Origin: a virus
DNA: 52,446 nucleotides
Virus record (IMG/VR): IMGVR_UViG_3300036792_000044
Coordinates: 1-52,446 of that record
Strand: one strand, 5' to 3'
Below the pieces are notes generated by a model. That model worked only from the letters and a program-made list of their open reading frames with translations. It was not told the DNA's origin and did no database searches. The position numbers were made by a program, and so were the translations under genes. Shown piece by piece: positions 39,393 through 46,630 of this stretch (position 1 is its first letter; each line of letters opens with the position of its first letter).

Positions 39393-40040
39393 TTACGCTG
39401 TCTTACTGAGGATTTGATCGGCAGCGGCCTTCGCAACGGAGAGTGCGGCTGCTTCGTCTTTCTTTGGGTCAGCGGATTCGTCGGTCGGACCCTGCTCGGG
39501 TGCGCCATCCGGTGCCTTCGGAAACTCTTGTTTGGCAAGCAATTCCGAGAACTGCTTGACTGTCAGGTCGGAGAGTAGCGTGTCGTCGTCCAATTCGTCA
39601 ACACTCTTGCTCGCCAACACTTTCGCGTTGGGGTTCGCGGGGACCACGACGAATGAGCCGTTGATCAATTCGCGAGCGATGGTACCCGCCTTGCGATCCC
39701 GCTTCTCTCGGAACGCAACCGACACGTACGGTACGTGAGGAATCACCTTGCGGGTTTCCTGCGCATTCTGCGTTGCCGCCCACGTGCCTTTGCAAATGAT
39801 CTTGCCATTCACCAATTCCGGTACGGCAGAACCGACTACGCTCGCCATCTTGTGGGTGTGGTCGTTGACGAACGTGATCTGTTCTGGCAGTGGGGTTTCC
39901 CACTCGTCGCCCTTCAGCGTTTCGCCGTCACGGTCCAGCGTCTCGTTGGTGAGTTCGACTGTGAACGTGCCGGGGAATTCGTCTGCGCTTGCCGACGTAT
40001 CCTCGATGGTGGCCGCAGCCGCCTTTGTCTTAATCTCCAT
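39393..40040 (-). CDS. Prohead protease, HK97 type
   Basis: 215 residues. His in FVNDHTHKMA and Ser in VPYVSVAFRE follow the herpes-protease-like catalytic order of HK97 gp4. It cleaves scaffold domains in prohead maturation. The C-terminal ~60 residues are an Ala/Lys/Asp-rich helical extension. Confidence 0.85.
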   Translation of the reverse strand: MEIKTKAAAATIEDTSASADEFPGTFTVELTNETLDRDGETLKGDEWETPLPEQITFVNDHTHKMASVVGSAVPELVNGKIICKGTWAATQNAQETRKVIPHVPYVSVAFREKRDRKAGTIARELINGSFVVVPANPNAKVLASKSVDELDDDTLLSDLTVKQFSELLAKQEFPKAPDGAPEQGPTDESADPKKDEAAALSVAKAAADQILSKTA

Positions 40041-40044
40041 GGTA

Positions 40045-41547
40045 TTACTTGCCTTCCATCAAAATGTGCAGGCAGGCTACCTGAATGTCCTGCCGGTCCA
40101 ACGGGTTTCGATCCAACAACTTGAAAGCTACTTCGTCCCAACGCTTCCCGCGTCCCAACCCTGCGAAGATGTCGTTCATGTATCCCTTCGCCTTATCCGT
40201 AAGCGCCGGAACACGTTTCGGCAAATCGCCCTGCGGATTCGGGTTGGCATTGTTCGACGGGTTCGCGCTCGGAAGTGCAAGCGTCGGTGGAGGATTCGCC
40301 GCCAAGTCCTTCGCCGCCTTCTCCGCGTCCATGGTGCCCGCCAGACTCTTGAGCGCCTGGTTGCCGAACAACTGGTCTGCGTCTGGTCCTGCGTCCGAAA
40401 GTCCAAGCCACATACGGCCTTCCGCTGGTTTCATCACGTAGGACTGCACTAGCTGCACGATGGCTGGCGCTAGAACCTCGATGTCCGCTCGGAGTTGGTT
40501 GTTGACCTCGAAGCGGAATTCCTTCGGCCCGTTGAATTCGCAGCCCACGTAGAAGTCGAACGTAGACTCAAAGTCCTTGAGCCGGTGGTCGATTGACGAT
40601 TTGTACACGTCCTTGGTCATTGGCTCGTAGCTGGTCTGCGTCGTGTTGTCGTTGATCTGCGCCGCAGCGGGATTCAGGTCGTAAACCTCGAAACACTCTG
40701 AGCGGTTTAGCTTTCGAGTTTCGATGTACTGCATTTCCTCGGCGTCAAGCTGCATCCGCGTAGCGGTCACGTCATCTTCTAGCAGCATAACGCCGCCCGC
40801 ACCGTCGACACCGCTAGCGGACTGCACGGCAGCCTCGACTCGTTTGTACGCTGCATCGTTGAGAACCTTGCTAGTGCTGAGTACGTAGCTCGGTCGAAGC
40901 ATGTTGTCCGACAAGCTGTTTGCGGCTCGCCGCAGGCTGTCCTCGTTCTTGAGTGTCTGCCGCAGCGGTTCCATACGGGATAGTCCGCGCATCGTGTTGT
41001 CGGGGTTGTATCGCCGGAATGGGATGACCTCAGTTTCGGTGAACCACATGTCTGGTGCGCCGGTGAAACCGTATAGCAGATCACCGTTTTCGCCTCGCCG
41101 AATGTACGTGTTCACGGGGTGCATGGGCACGAACCCGGCGATCTTGCCGCGTGACCCATCGAGGGTGGGCATACGAGACTTCAAAAGGTATGCCTCGCCG
41201 TATATTTCGTAGGTTGTGGCGAGCCAGTGGTAGAACTTGAACCGAGGCATGTCGAGGCACGGGTCGCGCATTAGCTTGGCGTACGGGCCTTTTCGGTCGA
41301 GGATGTCTCCGCTGTCTGGTGCGGTGTCGTACACGCCGATGGTCAACTTGGCGATCAGGTTTGCGACCTTGTCGATTGCCGTAAACAGGTGTGGCTGAAC
41401 ACGATACATCAGCCCGTAGGTTGCAACGTGGTGTTGCAACTCGATTCCCGTGCGAGGCGCAAAGTACGCCTGGTTCAACTGTGGGGAAGTCTCCGCGAAT
41501 GCCGTGGTTGGCACTAGCGGACGAAATACCCCGCTACTCAGCAGCAT
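40045..41547 (-). CDS. Portal protein
   Basis: 500 residues. The order ...YIRRGENGDLLYGF..., NTMRGLSRMEPLRQTLKNED, YKSSIDHRLKDFESTF is that of HK97-family portals. Dodecamer at one capsid vertex for DNA entry. The Pro/Asn-rich C-terminal tail is disordered. ATG at 41547 overlaps the previous gene by 14 bases. Confidence 0.92.
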   Translation of the reverse strand: MLLSSGVFRPLVPTTAFAETSPQLNQAYFAPRTGIELQHHVATYGLMYRVQPHLFTAIDKVANLIAKLTIGVYDTAPDSGDILDRKGPYAKLMRDPCLDMPRFKFYHWLATTYEIYGEAYLLKSRMPTLDGSRGKIAGFVPMHPVNTYIRRGENGDLLYGFTGAPDMWFTETEVIPFRRYNPDNTMRGLSRMEPLRQTLKNEDSLRRAANSLSDNMLRPSYVLSTSKVLNDAAYKRVEAAVQSASGVDGAGGVMLLEDDVTATRMQLDAEEMQYIETRKLNRSECFEVYDLNPAAAQINDNTTQTSYEPMTKDVYKSSIDHRLKDFESTFDFYVGCEFNGPKEFRFEVNNQLRADIEVLAPAIVQLVQSYVMKPAEGRMWLGLSDAGPDADQLFGNQALKSLAGTMDAEKAAKDLAANPPPTLALPSANPSNNANPNPQGDLPKRVPALTDKAKGYMNDIFAGLGRGKRWDEVAFKLLDRNPLDRQDIQVACLHILMEGK

Positions 41548-41845
41548 TCGCTGTCTCCTGAATCTCCTGGTAGTACAAGATGTTTCGGTACGGTACGTGC
41601 AATTGCCCTGGCGCAGCGTGCATTACAATACCGCCTGGTTGGCTGGGCGTGATCCGTATGTCCTCGAAAGTCCAACGGTCCCAACGCTTTTTAGTACAAA
41701 GTGCAACAAAAGCACCCTCATTATTCTTCAGAGTTACTGCATAACGCTTGGCTTTCTTAGCGTTAATGAGAACGTATGCGACACAAACGATTACCCACGG
41801 CAAGCCGAAGATAACGGCGGCAATCGTTGCGAGCCAAGCGAACAC
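41534..41845 (-). CDS. Membrane-anchored protein between terminase and portal
   Basis: 103 residues from GTG 41845 (TAGTG overlap). An N-terminal transmembrane segment (LATIAAVIFGLPWVIVCVAYVL), then a beta-rich soluble domain (PGGIVMHAAPGQLHVPY). Unusual position for a membrane protein. Unknown function; perhaps superinfection or host-membrane modification. Confidence 0.7.
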   Translation of the reverse strand: MFAWLATIAAVIFGLPWVIVCVAYVLINAKKAKRYAVTLKNNEGAFVALCTKKRWDRWTFEDIRITPSQPGGIVMHAAPGQLHVPYRNILYYQEIQETANAAE

Positions 41846-43464
41846 TAGAAACCTCGTCTCTGTATGACGCGCACGCCCCGTGTCGCGTAGATGCTAACCT
41901 CTTCGGGCAGGTGATCCATGCCCCACACCGCACCAACGACGGCGTACAAAACTGCTGTGTCACTTGGTGAATGCTTGATGTCTACGCGCCAGCCACCAGC
42001 CGGGTTCAGTAGCGGCAACGCCGTGAGCGCTGCGGTGTCCAAACCTCTGTGCGGTAGATGCTCAATTCGCTTCTGCGCCAACCGATCCGTGATGTCCGCG
42101 TGTGCAGCTTGAATGTCAGAACCAGACCACTCGATCAGCGGCAGGCGTACCGAGTCGCCCGTCTCGTCGGTGGCGTTGCGCAAGTCCTCGTACAGATTCA
42201 CGGTCGGTGCGCCAGTCTCAGTGCGAATCACTATACCCTTGTACGTTTCTCGCGTATCAATCAAGTGCTGCACGATCTGAGCCAGCGGCAACTCTTCCGA
42301 GATACCTGCTACCGCAATGTCTTTCAGTTCCTCGACGTATCGGCCTGCACGCGCAACGTACGCTAGCTCACGCCGTTCTGAAATCTCAACGCACACAACA
42401 ATTTCCGCGTCGTCACCGGGGTACGCTTCGGGGTCGGTCGTTGCTTCCCACGATCCCTCGGGGAACGGCCCGCCGTCGTTACCGGCCGTGAACCTGCAAA
42501 GAACCTCCTGATCGAATTCCGTTGGGGGAGTACCCTTCAGGGATGCAATCAGGTTACGAGTCGTCGGACAGTTGAACGCGATGTCCTGGTAGTTCAACGC
42601 CGGGTTGGCTTGCGCAATCGCTTGCACGTCAGTGCGTTTCGCGTCCAACGCCGCCGACCACTCGAAGAACCCCGTGGTCAATTCGTCCCAACCATCCGGC
42701 AAATCCTCGGGATTCAGGCCAGCCCAGATGTCGGCGTCACCGCCGATTAGGTCCGCGTCGTCGTCGCCGTCGGGCCAGCCTAATTCCTTGTGCGCCAATG
42801 CTCTCTGGTACCGCAGTACGACGCTCAGATCGGTTCCTGCGTTGCTAAACGCGAAACACTGCGCAAGAGGCCGAGCGTTCATCGTGTTCGTCACAGAGGC
42901 CCACGAATCCCAATTGTGGTGCTCGCGAAGCTCATCCAGCAGAATCAGGTCACCGGAGAATCCACGGCCACCCTTGCCGGTAGCGGCAACCACCTTGTAC
43001 TCGCAACCGTTGTCGAGGTTAAAGAACTTGGGATGACCGAAGTTTCGTTCCTCGATCATTTCGTTGAGGTCGTCTTGAAGCTCGGCGAGCGCCAGGCAGT
43101 CTTTCCATGCTTCCTCGGAACGGTCGAGGTTCTGCGCCGTGCCGATCACTAGGCCGGATTCCAGAGAATACAAGTGCCACAACGCCAGAATGTTCTCTAC
43201 GGTAGTTTTTCCGTTCTGCCGCGCCACCATGCAGATGACGATGCGGAACCTGTAAAACCTTCCCGTAGCGTCCAATTCGAGCGCATGGTTCAAAAACCAT
43301 TCCTGCCAAGGGAATAGCGTGATTCCGAGTATGTCGGTCGCGAACTTGATCGCCGCCTCCCCGTCCGTGAAATCCGCTAACAGTTCACCTGTCAGCGGAT
43401 TCACGTGCGAGTCAAGCGGTTTCGTCCAAATCCTCGGAGTGGTGCAGCCGAGAACCGTTGCCAT
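41845..43464 (-). CDS. terL: Terminase large subunit
   Basis: 539 residues from ATG 43464 (TGATG overlap). The ATPase has Walker A VARQNGKT (80-87), Walker B LILLDE (173-178), preceded by the GGRGFSGDLIL strand. The nuclease part begins near AEIVVCVEISE and includes DTAALTALPLLNP. It cuts and pumps DNA into proheads. Confidence 0.93.
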   Translation of the reverse strand: MATVLGCTTPRIWTKPLDSHVNPLTGELLADFTDGEAAIKFATDILGITLFPWQEWFLNHALELDATGRFYRFRIVICMVARQNGKTTVENILALWHLYSLESGLVIGTAQNLDRSEEAWKDCLALAELQDDLNEMIEERNFGHPKFFNLDNGCEYKVVAATGKGGRGFSGDLILLDELREHHNWDSWASVTNTMNARPLAQCFAFSNAGTDLSVVLRYQRALAHKELGWPDGDDDADLIGGDADIWAGLNPEDLPDGWDELTTGFFEWSAALDAKRTDVQAIAQANPALNYQDIAFNCPTTRNLIASLKGTPPTEFDQEVLCRFTAGNDGGPFPEGSWEATTDPEAYPGDDAEIVVCVEISERRELAYVARAGRYVEELKDIAVAGISEELPLAQIVQHLIDTRETYKGIVIRTETGAPTVNLYEDLRNATDETGDSVRLPLIEWSGSDIQAAHADITDRLAQKRIEHLPHRGLDTAALTALPLLNPAGGWRVDIKHSPSDTAVLYAVVGAVWGMDHLPEEVSIYATRGVRVIQRRGF

Positions 43465-43607
43465 CAGTACCAGTGCGCGCCAACAGGTCCCGGCACCGCA
43501 GCGAGCCACAGCACCAGGCCGATCAGCAGCAGGACGCCGCCGACCCACGCCAACGGCCGAAACAGGAAGAGTCCCAACACAAGCAGGATCAGACCGAGGA
43601 TGATCAT
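43464..43607 (-). CDS. Small membrane protein, 47 aa
   Basis: MIILGLILLVLGLFLF, then a second hydrophobic stretch (AWVGGVLLLIGLVLWLA): two transmembrane segments. Coupled at both ends (ATGA and TGATG) to neighbours. Placement before terminase is unusual; function unknown. Confidence 0.75.
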   Translation of the reverse strand: MIILGLILLVLGLFLFRPLAWVGGVLLLIGLVLWLAAVPGPVGAHWY

Positions 43608-43858
43608 GAGAGTTTGTTCTTCTTTCCCTCGGGGTCGTTGCCGACGTGCTCGCGCTTATTCGGGTCGTTCTTCGGGTTGTCCCAATTCGTCACGGGCACG
43701 CCGCGCTCGTTCAGCTTTGGCTTGACGCTCTGCGGCGCGTTGCTTCCGGCCCGCTTCGCCGGAGTTGCCTTGTCCGCCTTGGACTTCGGGTCCGTCTGAG
43801 CCGACTGCGTTCGCACCTGCCCCGAGCCGTCCGCTGTCCGAACTTCCGTCTCTCCCAT
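43604..43858 (-). CDS. Hydrophilic protein, 84 aa
   Basis: Lys/Asp/Asn-rich, low-complexity, likely disordered. GC-biased third positions strongly support this frame. Unknown function; late operon. Confidence 0.75.
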   Translation of the reverse strand: MGETEVRTADGSGQVRTQSAQTDPKSKADKATPAKRAGSNAPQSVKPKLNERGVPVTNWDNPKNDPNKREHVGNDPEGKKNKLS

Positions 43859-44093
43859 TGATTTTCCTATCTCTCAGGTGTGGATGCTGTTGTATCCAAA
43901 CACTTTCCGATATTTCCTCGTCGCCACGAAAGAAGTGACGAACGCCTTCCTCGTCGTGAGTGACGTACAGACACAACGGGTGAGGTTTCGTCGCCTCGAC
44001 GCGTTCTTTATGTTGTTTCCTGGCAGCCGTTTTCGACAGTTTTTTACCGTCGAACAACATGTTGCCCTTTGCGTCGAACGTCACGTGAGCCAT
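43656..44093 (-). CDS. Hypothetical protein with overprinted tail, 145 aa
   Basis: Residues 1-75 (MAHVTFDAKGNMLFDGKKLS, then LYVTHDEEGVRHFFRGDEEI) look like a small folded domain. The remaining ~70 are an Arg/Gly-rich disordered tail lying out of frame over the 43604-43858 gene for about 200 bases, without codon bias of its own. Confidence 0.65.
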   Translation of the reverse strand: MAHVTFDAKGNMLFDGKKLSKTAARKQHKERVEATKPHPLCLYVTHDEEGVRHFFRGDEEISESVWIQQHPHLRDRKINGRDGSSDSGRLGAGANAVGSDGPEVQGGQGNSGEAGRKQRAAERQAKAERARRARDELGQPEERPE

Positions 44094-44095
44094 AT

Positions 44096-44638
44096 CTACT
44101 GTGCCCGTTTCACTTTCGTCAGAGCGCCTACCGTAGCCAATCGACCACCGGACTTGCGCTTGCCCGTCGCCTTAGCCTTCTCCGTATCCCCGTGCAAGTC
44201 AGCGAGAATCGCCATGATCTGCTTAGTCGTCTGCGTGTGAATACTCGAAAGTTTCGGGTTATCAACGATTTTCGCTAGGTTGCACGCAGCGACCACCAAC
44301 GTCGGCCGAGTGCGTGCACGTTCCAGCGCTTCGCATTCCGCCAGAACCGCTTTCTCCATGCGCCCCTTGGCAACTGAGTCAGACGACTCAGTCCGCTTAG
44401 CTGCCGCCGCACGAATTCCCTTGGTGGAGATAGGCGGTTGCTTGCCCTTGCGCTTCGCACGCTGCGCGGCAAGCTCGTCGGCCTGCCGTGCCTCACGCTG
44501 CTGCTTGCGCCGTGCACGGCCTGCACGGTTGTACTCGTTGATCGCATCCTTGCATACGGTACAGTCGCAGTACCACGGCTTGCGGGCACCCTTCAACCCA
44601 TGGGGTATAGGGTCGTTGGAATCGCCAGTTACAGACAC
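44096..44638 (-). CDS. Putative terminase small subunit
   Basis: 180 residues. HGLKGARKPWYCDCTVCKDA is the Cys-containing N-terminal motif of short phage proteins near terminase. A basic helical middle follows, then NLAKIVDNPKLSSIHTQTTKQI. Palindrome copy 10 encodes TESSDSV in the linker between these parts. Assigned from position and helical layout. Confidence 0.6.
   Translation of the reverse strand: MSVTGDSNDPIPHGLKGARKPWYCDCTVCKDAINEYNRAGRARRKQQREARQADELAAQRAKRKGKQPPISTKGIRAAAAKRTESSDSVAKGRMEKAVLAECEALERARTRPTLVVAACNLAKIVDNPKLSSIHTQTTKQIMAILADLHGDTEKAKATGKRKSGGRLATVGALTKVKRAQ
44373..44392. repeat. TGAGTC palindrome copy 10
   Basis: ACTGAGTC-AGAC-GACTCAGT, perfect arms, in frame (TESSDSV) in the putative terminase small-subunit linker. 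Confidence 0.97.
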
Positions 44639-45163
44639 TTGGTTTGCTCGTTTCGGATAAATGGGCCGTCTTGAAAGTCATTGTGCCACAAAGCATCTCA
44701 GTTCGCTCAGAAATGCCTCTGACCTGCACTTTTGCGTCGATTTTCCGGGAACCCGTTGTTGCGAAAATTCCGAGTGCCGAGCAGCGGGGTGGTTGACGTT
44801 TGCTGGATTGTTCAACCCCCCTCATTTATGCAGGTCAGGGCGTTATTTGGATGGTCACCGTGTTTGCTGGCTCGGCATAACCGCAGGTCAGAGCGTCGTG
44901 GTACATAGCTTGGTACAACGGAGTGGCAGATAGGTCGGTTACACTAACTAGTTCGAGGCGGTTACACATACTTTAGGGCATACCCTGGCAGGGTATCCCA
45001 CCTAGTAAGGTATTCCCTTTGAAAGTCGTTGTCCCGCAGTACCTTTCACGCATATGAATTGTGTTGTGCTGCAAGGGAATTGGTACAACGTGGATGGATA
45101 CCATCTTAGGCAGACGGTCACCCTCCAATAGCACTGTGCTGCACTACAATTCGTGCACGTGAA
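44639..45163 (-). promoter_or_regulatory. Control region upstream of the late operon
   Basis: 525 bases without a gene. Contains three GCAGGTCAG sites (44716-44729 inverted, 44830-44844, 44883-44897), a perfect palindrome ATACCCTG-G-CAGGGTAT (44980-44996), the inverted repeat GGTTGAC...GTTCAACC (about 44791-44816), and 18-bp repeats at 44673, 45021 and 45056 with part of an inverted pair at 45137-45178. Expected to hold the late promoter, but I see no clear -35/-10 pair. Confidence 0.7.
44980..44996. promoter_or_regulatory. Operator-like palindrome
   Basis: ATACCCTG-G-CAGGGTAT, perfect 8-bp arms about a single centre base, in the late control region. Confidence 0.65.
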
Positions 45164-45518
45164 TCATGTTGTGCGCCAACGTGTTTCGTGCACGGTACTA
45201 CCAGGCAATAGGCACTGCTCATTGCAGTGGGGTAGCACTGGTGAAACGTACTGTGCTGCACCATGATTCGTAGTATCTGAATCCTGTTGTGCCCAAGGAT
45301 CTTTCGGCCATAGTACCCATATAGCAAGGGCAATGCAGGCGAGCACCACCAGGGCGCAGATACCGAACACCAGGTCACGCAGGCCGAGCACGTTGGGAGC
45401 CTTGCCGTACACCATGTCACGTAGTGAATCATGTTGTGCGCCACCACGTTTCATCATTGCACGTGCCTTCCCTAGCCCAATCATCAGAACCTCGGCCTAA
45501 CCCAATCCTGTTGCGCCA
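45021..45518. repeat. 18-bp repeat cluster (core)
   Basis: Direct copies of GAAWSNYGTTGTGCSSCA-type sequence at 45021, 45056, 45161, 45279, 45426 and 45501 plus inverted partners at 45137 and 45254. Outlying copies at 44673 and 45921, and one near 2648. It covers noncoding and coding DNA (encodes repeated AQHDS/AQQDS peptides). Confidence 0.8.
45164..45484 (-). CDS. Single-TM membrane protein carrying repeat-encoded peptides
   Basis: 106 residues; ATG at 45484 overlaps the previous stop (TGATG). A transmembrane helix (LVFGICALVVLACIALAIWV) is flanked by GGAQHDS and PWAQQDS, peptides encoded by the 18-bp repeats. The tail end seems unstructured. Function unknown; the repeats probably act at the DNA level. 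Confidence 0.65.
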   Translation of the reverse strand: MIGLGKARAMMKRGGAQHDSLRDMVYGKAPNVLGLRDLVFGICALVVLACIALAIWVLWPKDPWAQQDSDTTNHGAAQYVSPVLPHCNEQCLLPGSTVHETRWRTT

Positions 45519-45843
45519 CAACGGAATCCGAGCGGTGTTGGTGTGTACGATTGCATCTGCAATGGCTCGGTCGCAGGTTCGTCCACACCAGCGCTAGGTG
45601 AGGGTGCGTGCTACGAGGCTTGCGATGGTCGGCCTCGAACGCGTACGCCGTCTGAGGATGCGCCTCGTAATCAATGGGCGCACCGTGCAACGTACACTTG
45701 CCATGCTCCGCATACCAGCAAGGCAGATTGCGAGACTTGCAGTGCGCCTTGAACTTTCGCTTCAAAACACGCCAAGCCTGGCTGTCGAGGCCGGTACCGG
45801 AATTCCTTGCGCGCCTTGGCTTTACGACAACGTCACGGGCCAC
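45484..45843 (-). CDS. HNH endonuclease
   Basis: 119 residues from GTG 45843, inside the end of the preceding gene. WRVLKRKFKAHCKSRNLPCW, AFEADHRKPRSTHPHL and NLRPSHCRCNR give the HNH core. HNH proteins next to terminase genes support packaging cleavage in several siphoviruses. C-terminal VVAQQDWVRPRF is encoded across an 18-bp repeat. Confidence 0.85.
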   Translation of the reverse strand: MARDVVVKPRRARNSGTGLDSQAWRVLKRKFKAHCKSRNLPCWYAEHGKCTLHGAPIDYEAHPQTAYAFEADHRKPRSTHPHLALVWTNLRPSHCRCNRTHQHRSDSVVAQQDWVRPRF

Positions 45844-46300
45844 AGTAGTCGAACCGTTCGAGCGTGACGCTCGTAAGAATGATCGGACTTGCGTCGGTGG
45901 GCGCTTGGAACGCGAAGTTTGAAAGTCGTTGTCCTGCACCGCCGTACGAGACGTTTCGGAATCGTACGTGATAGAACAGCGGTTCACCGAAGTCTAGCCA
46001 AGCCGAATTGGCAACTAGCTCAACGCCATTCGGGTCACCGACGGCGATAGTGCACAACCGAGCGTCCATGGTGCGGCCGGTAATTGGAGCGAGCGTTAGC
46101 TCGGTATCGCCGTACGTTTCATAGTTGGGAACGTACAGCGTCAATCCACCTGGTAGGGCAGACTTCTCGACGCCGGGGAAAAAATCGACGTAGGCACTCA
46201 CGTCGTCGACCTGTGGTGCGATTGCACCAACGCCGACTATTGGTTGTTCAACGTCGCGCCACGCGCCGTCAACACGGAAGTACGTCAGGGAGTTTGGCAT
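45833..46300 (-). CDS. Hypothetical beta-rich protein, 155 aa
   Basis: ATG at 46300. Strand-rich throughout (LTLAPITGRTMDARLCTIAV, FYHVRFRNVSYGGAGQR), composition of a structural or decoration protein, though located away from head genes. It encodes a copy of the 18-bp repeat (45921-45938). Confidence 0.72.
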   Translation of the reverse strand: MPNSLTYFRVDGAWRDVEQPIVGVGAIAPQVDDVSAYVDFFPGVEKSALPGGLTLYVPNYETYGDTELTLAPITGRTMDARLCTIAVGDPNGVELVANSAWLDFGEPLFYHVRFRNVSYGGAGQRLSNFAFQAPTDASPIILTSVTLERFDYCGP

Positions 46301-46383
46301 GTCAAAAGTTTTCTGGCAGCGTTCACGGCTGTCACCGCGAGTGTACGATAGCGCGAATCATCGTGCAACAACCAAGTTTTCAC
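46285..46383 (-). CDS. Tiny protein, 32 aa
   Basis: GTG at 46383 overlaps the previous stop (GTGA). KTWLLHDDSRYRTLAVTAVN then AARKLLTCQTP; amphipathic helical. Ends 13 bases inside the next gene. Supported by tight coupling only. Confidence 0.5.
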   Translation of the reverse strand: MKTWLLHDDSRYRTLAVTAVNAARKLLTCQTP

Positions 46384-46550
46384 GGCGTGTCATCCTCCAC
46401 TATTTTCATCGAAAACTGTTGGGGCGCTTCGTATATGCCCGTTCCGATACCGACTGAGTCATCTGACTCAGTTATGGGTTTGCCCTCGTCCACCAACGAA
46501 TCTATACGGGATAGCAGCGCGTCGATGTGTGCTATGTCCTCTGGTTTCAC
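46380..46550 (-). CDS. Hypothetical acidic protein, 56 aa
   Basis: GTG at 46550 overlaps the zinc-ribbon stop (GTGA). Helix PEDIAHIDALLSRIDSLVDE, then palindrome copy 11 encodes TESDDSV, and a C-terminal acidic end. Function unknown. Confidence 0.75.
   Translation of the reverse strand: MKPEDIAHIDALLSRIDSLVDEGKPITESDDSVGIGTGIYEAPQQFSMKIVEDDTP
46453..46472. repeat. TGAGTC palindrome copy 11
   Basis: ACTGAGTC-ATCT-GACTCAGT, perfect arms, in frame (TESDDSV) in the 46380-46550 gene. Confidence 0.97.
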
Positions 46551-46630
46551 TGGTCGTACCTCGATAGGCCACAATATGGACAACGCACACCCTCGCAAAT
46601 GACACGCAGACAACGACGGCAAAATATCAT
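46547..46630 (-). CDS. Mini zinc-ribbon protein, 27 aa
   Basis: FCRRCLRVICEGVRCPYCGL: Cys4, Cys7, Cys17, Cys20 make two C-x2-C knuckles, a rubredoxin-like zinc ribbon in only 27 residues. ATG overlaps the previous stop (ATGA) and its TGA overlaps the next GTG. Strong coupling and motif make it a credible gene. Could bind nucleic acid or RNA polymerase. Confidence 0.75.
   Translation of the reverse strand: MIFCRRCLRVICEGVRCPYCGLSRYDQ

Noticed and set aside
44673-45938. CRISPR array
   Set aside because: Repeats are irregularly spaced, lie partly inverted and inside coding DNA, and spacers are not of constant length.
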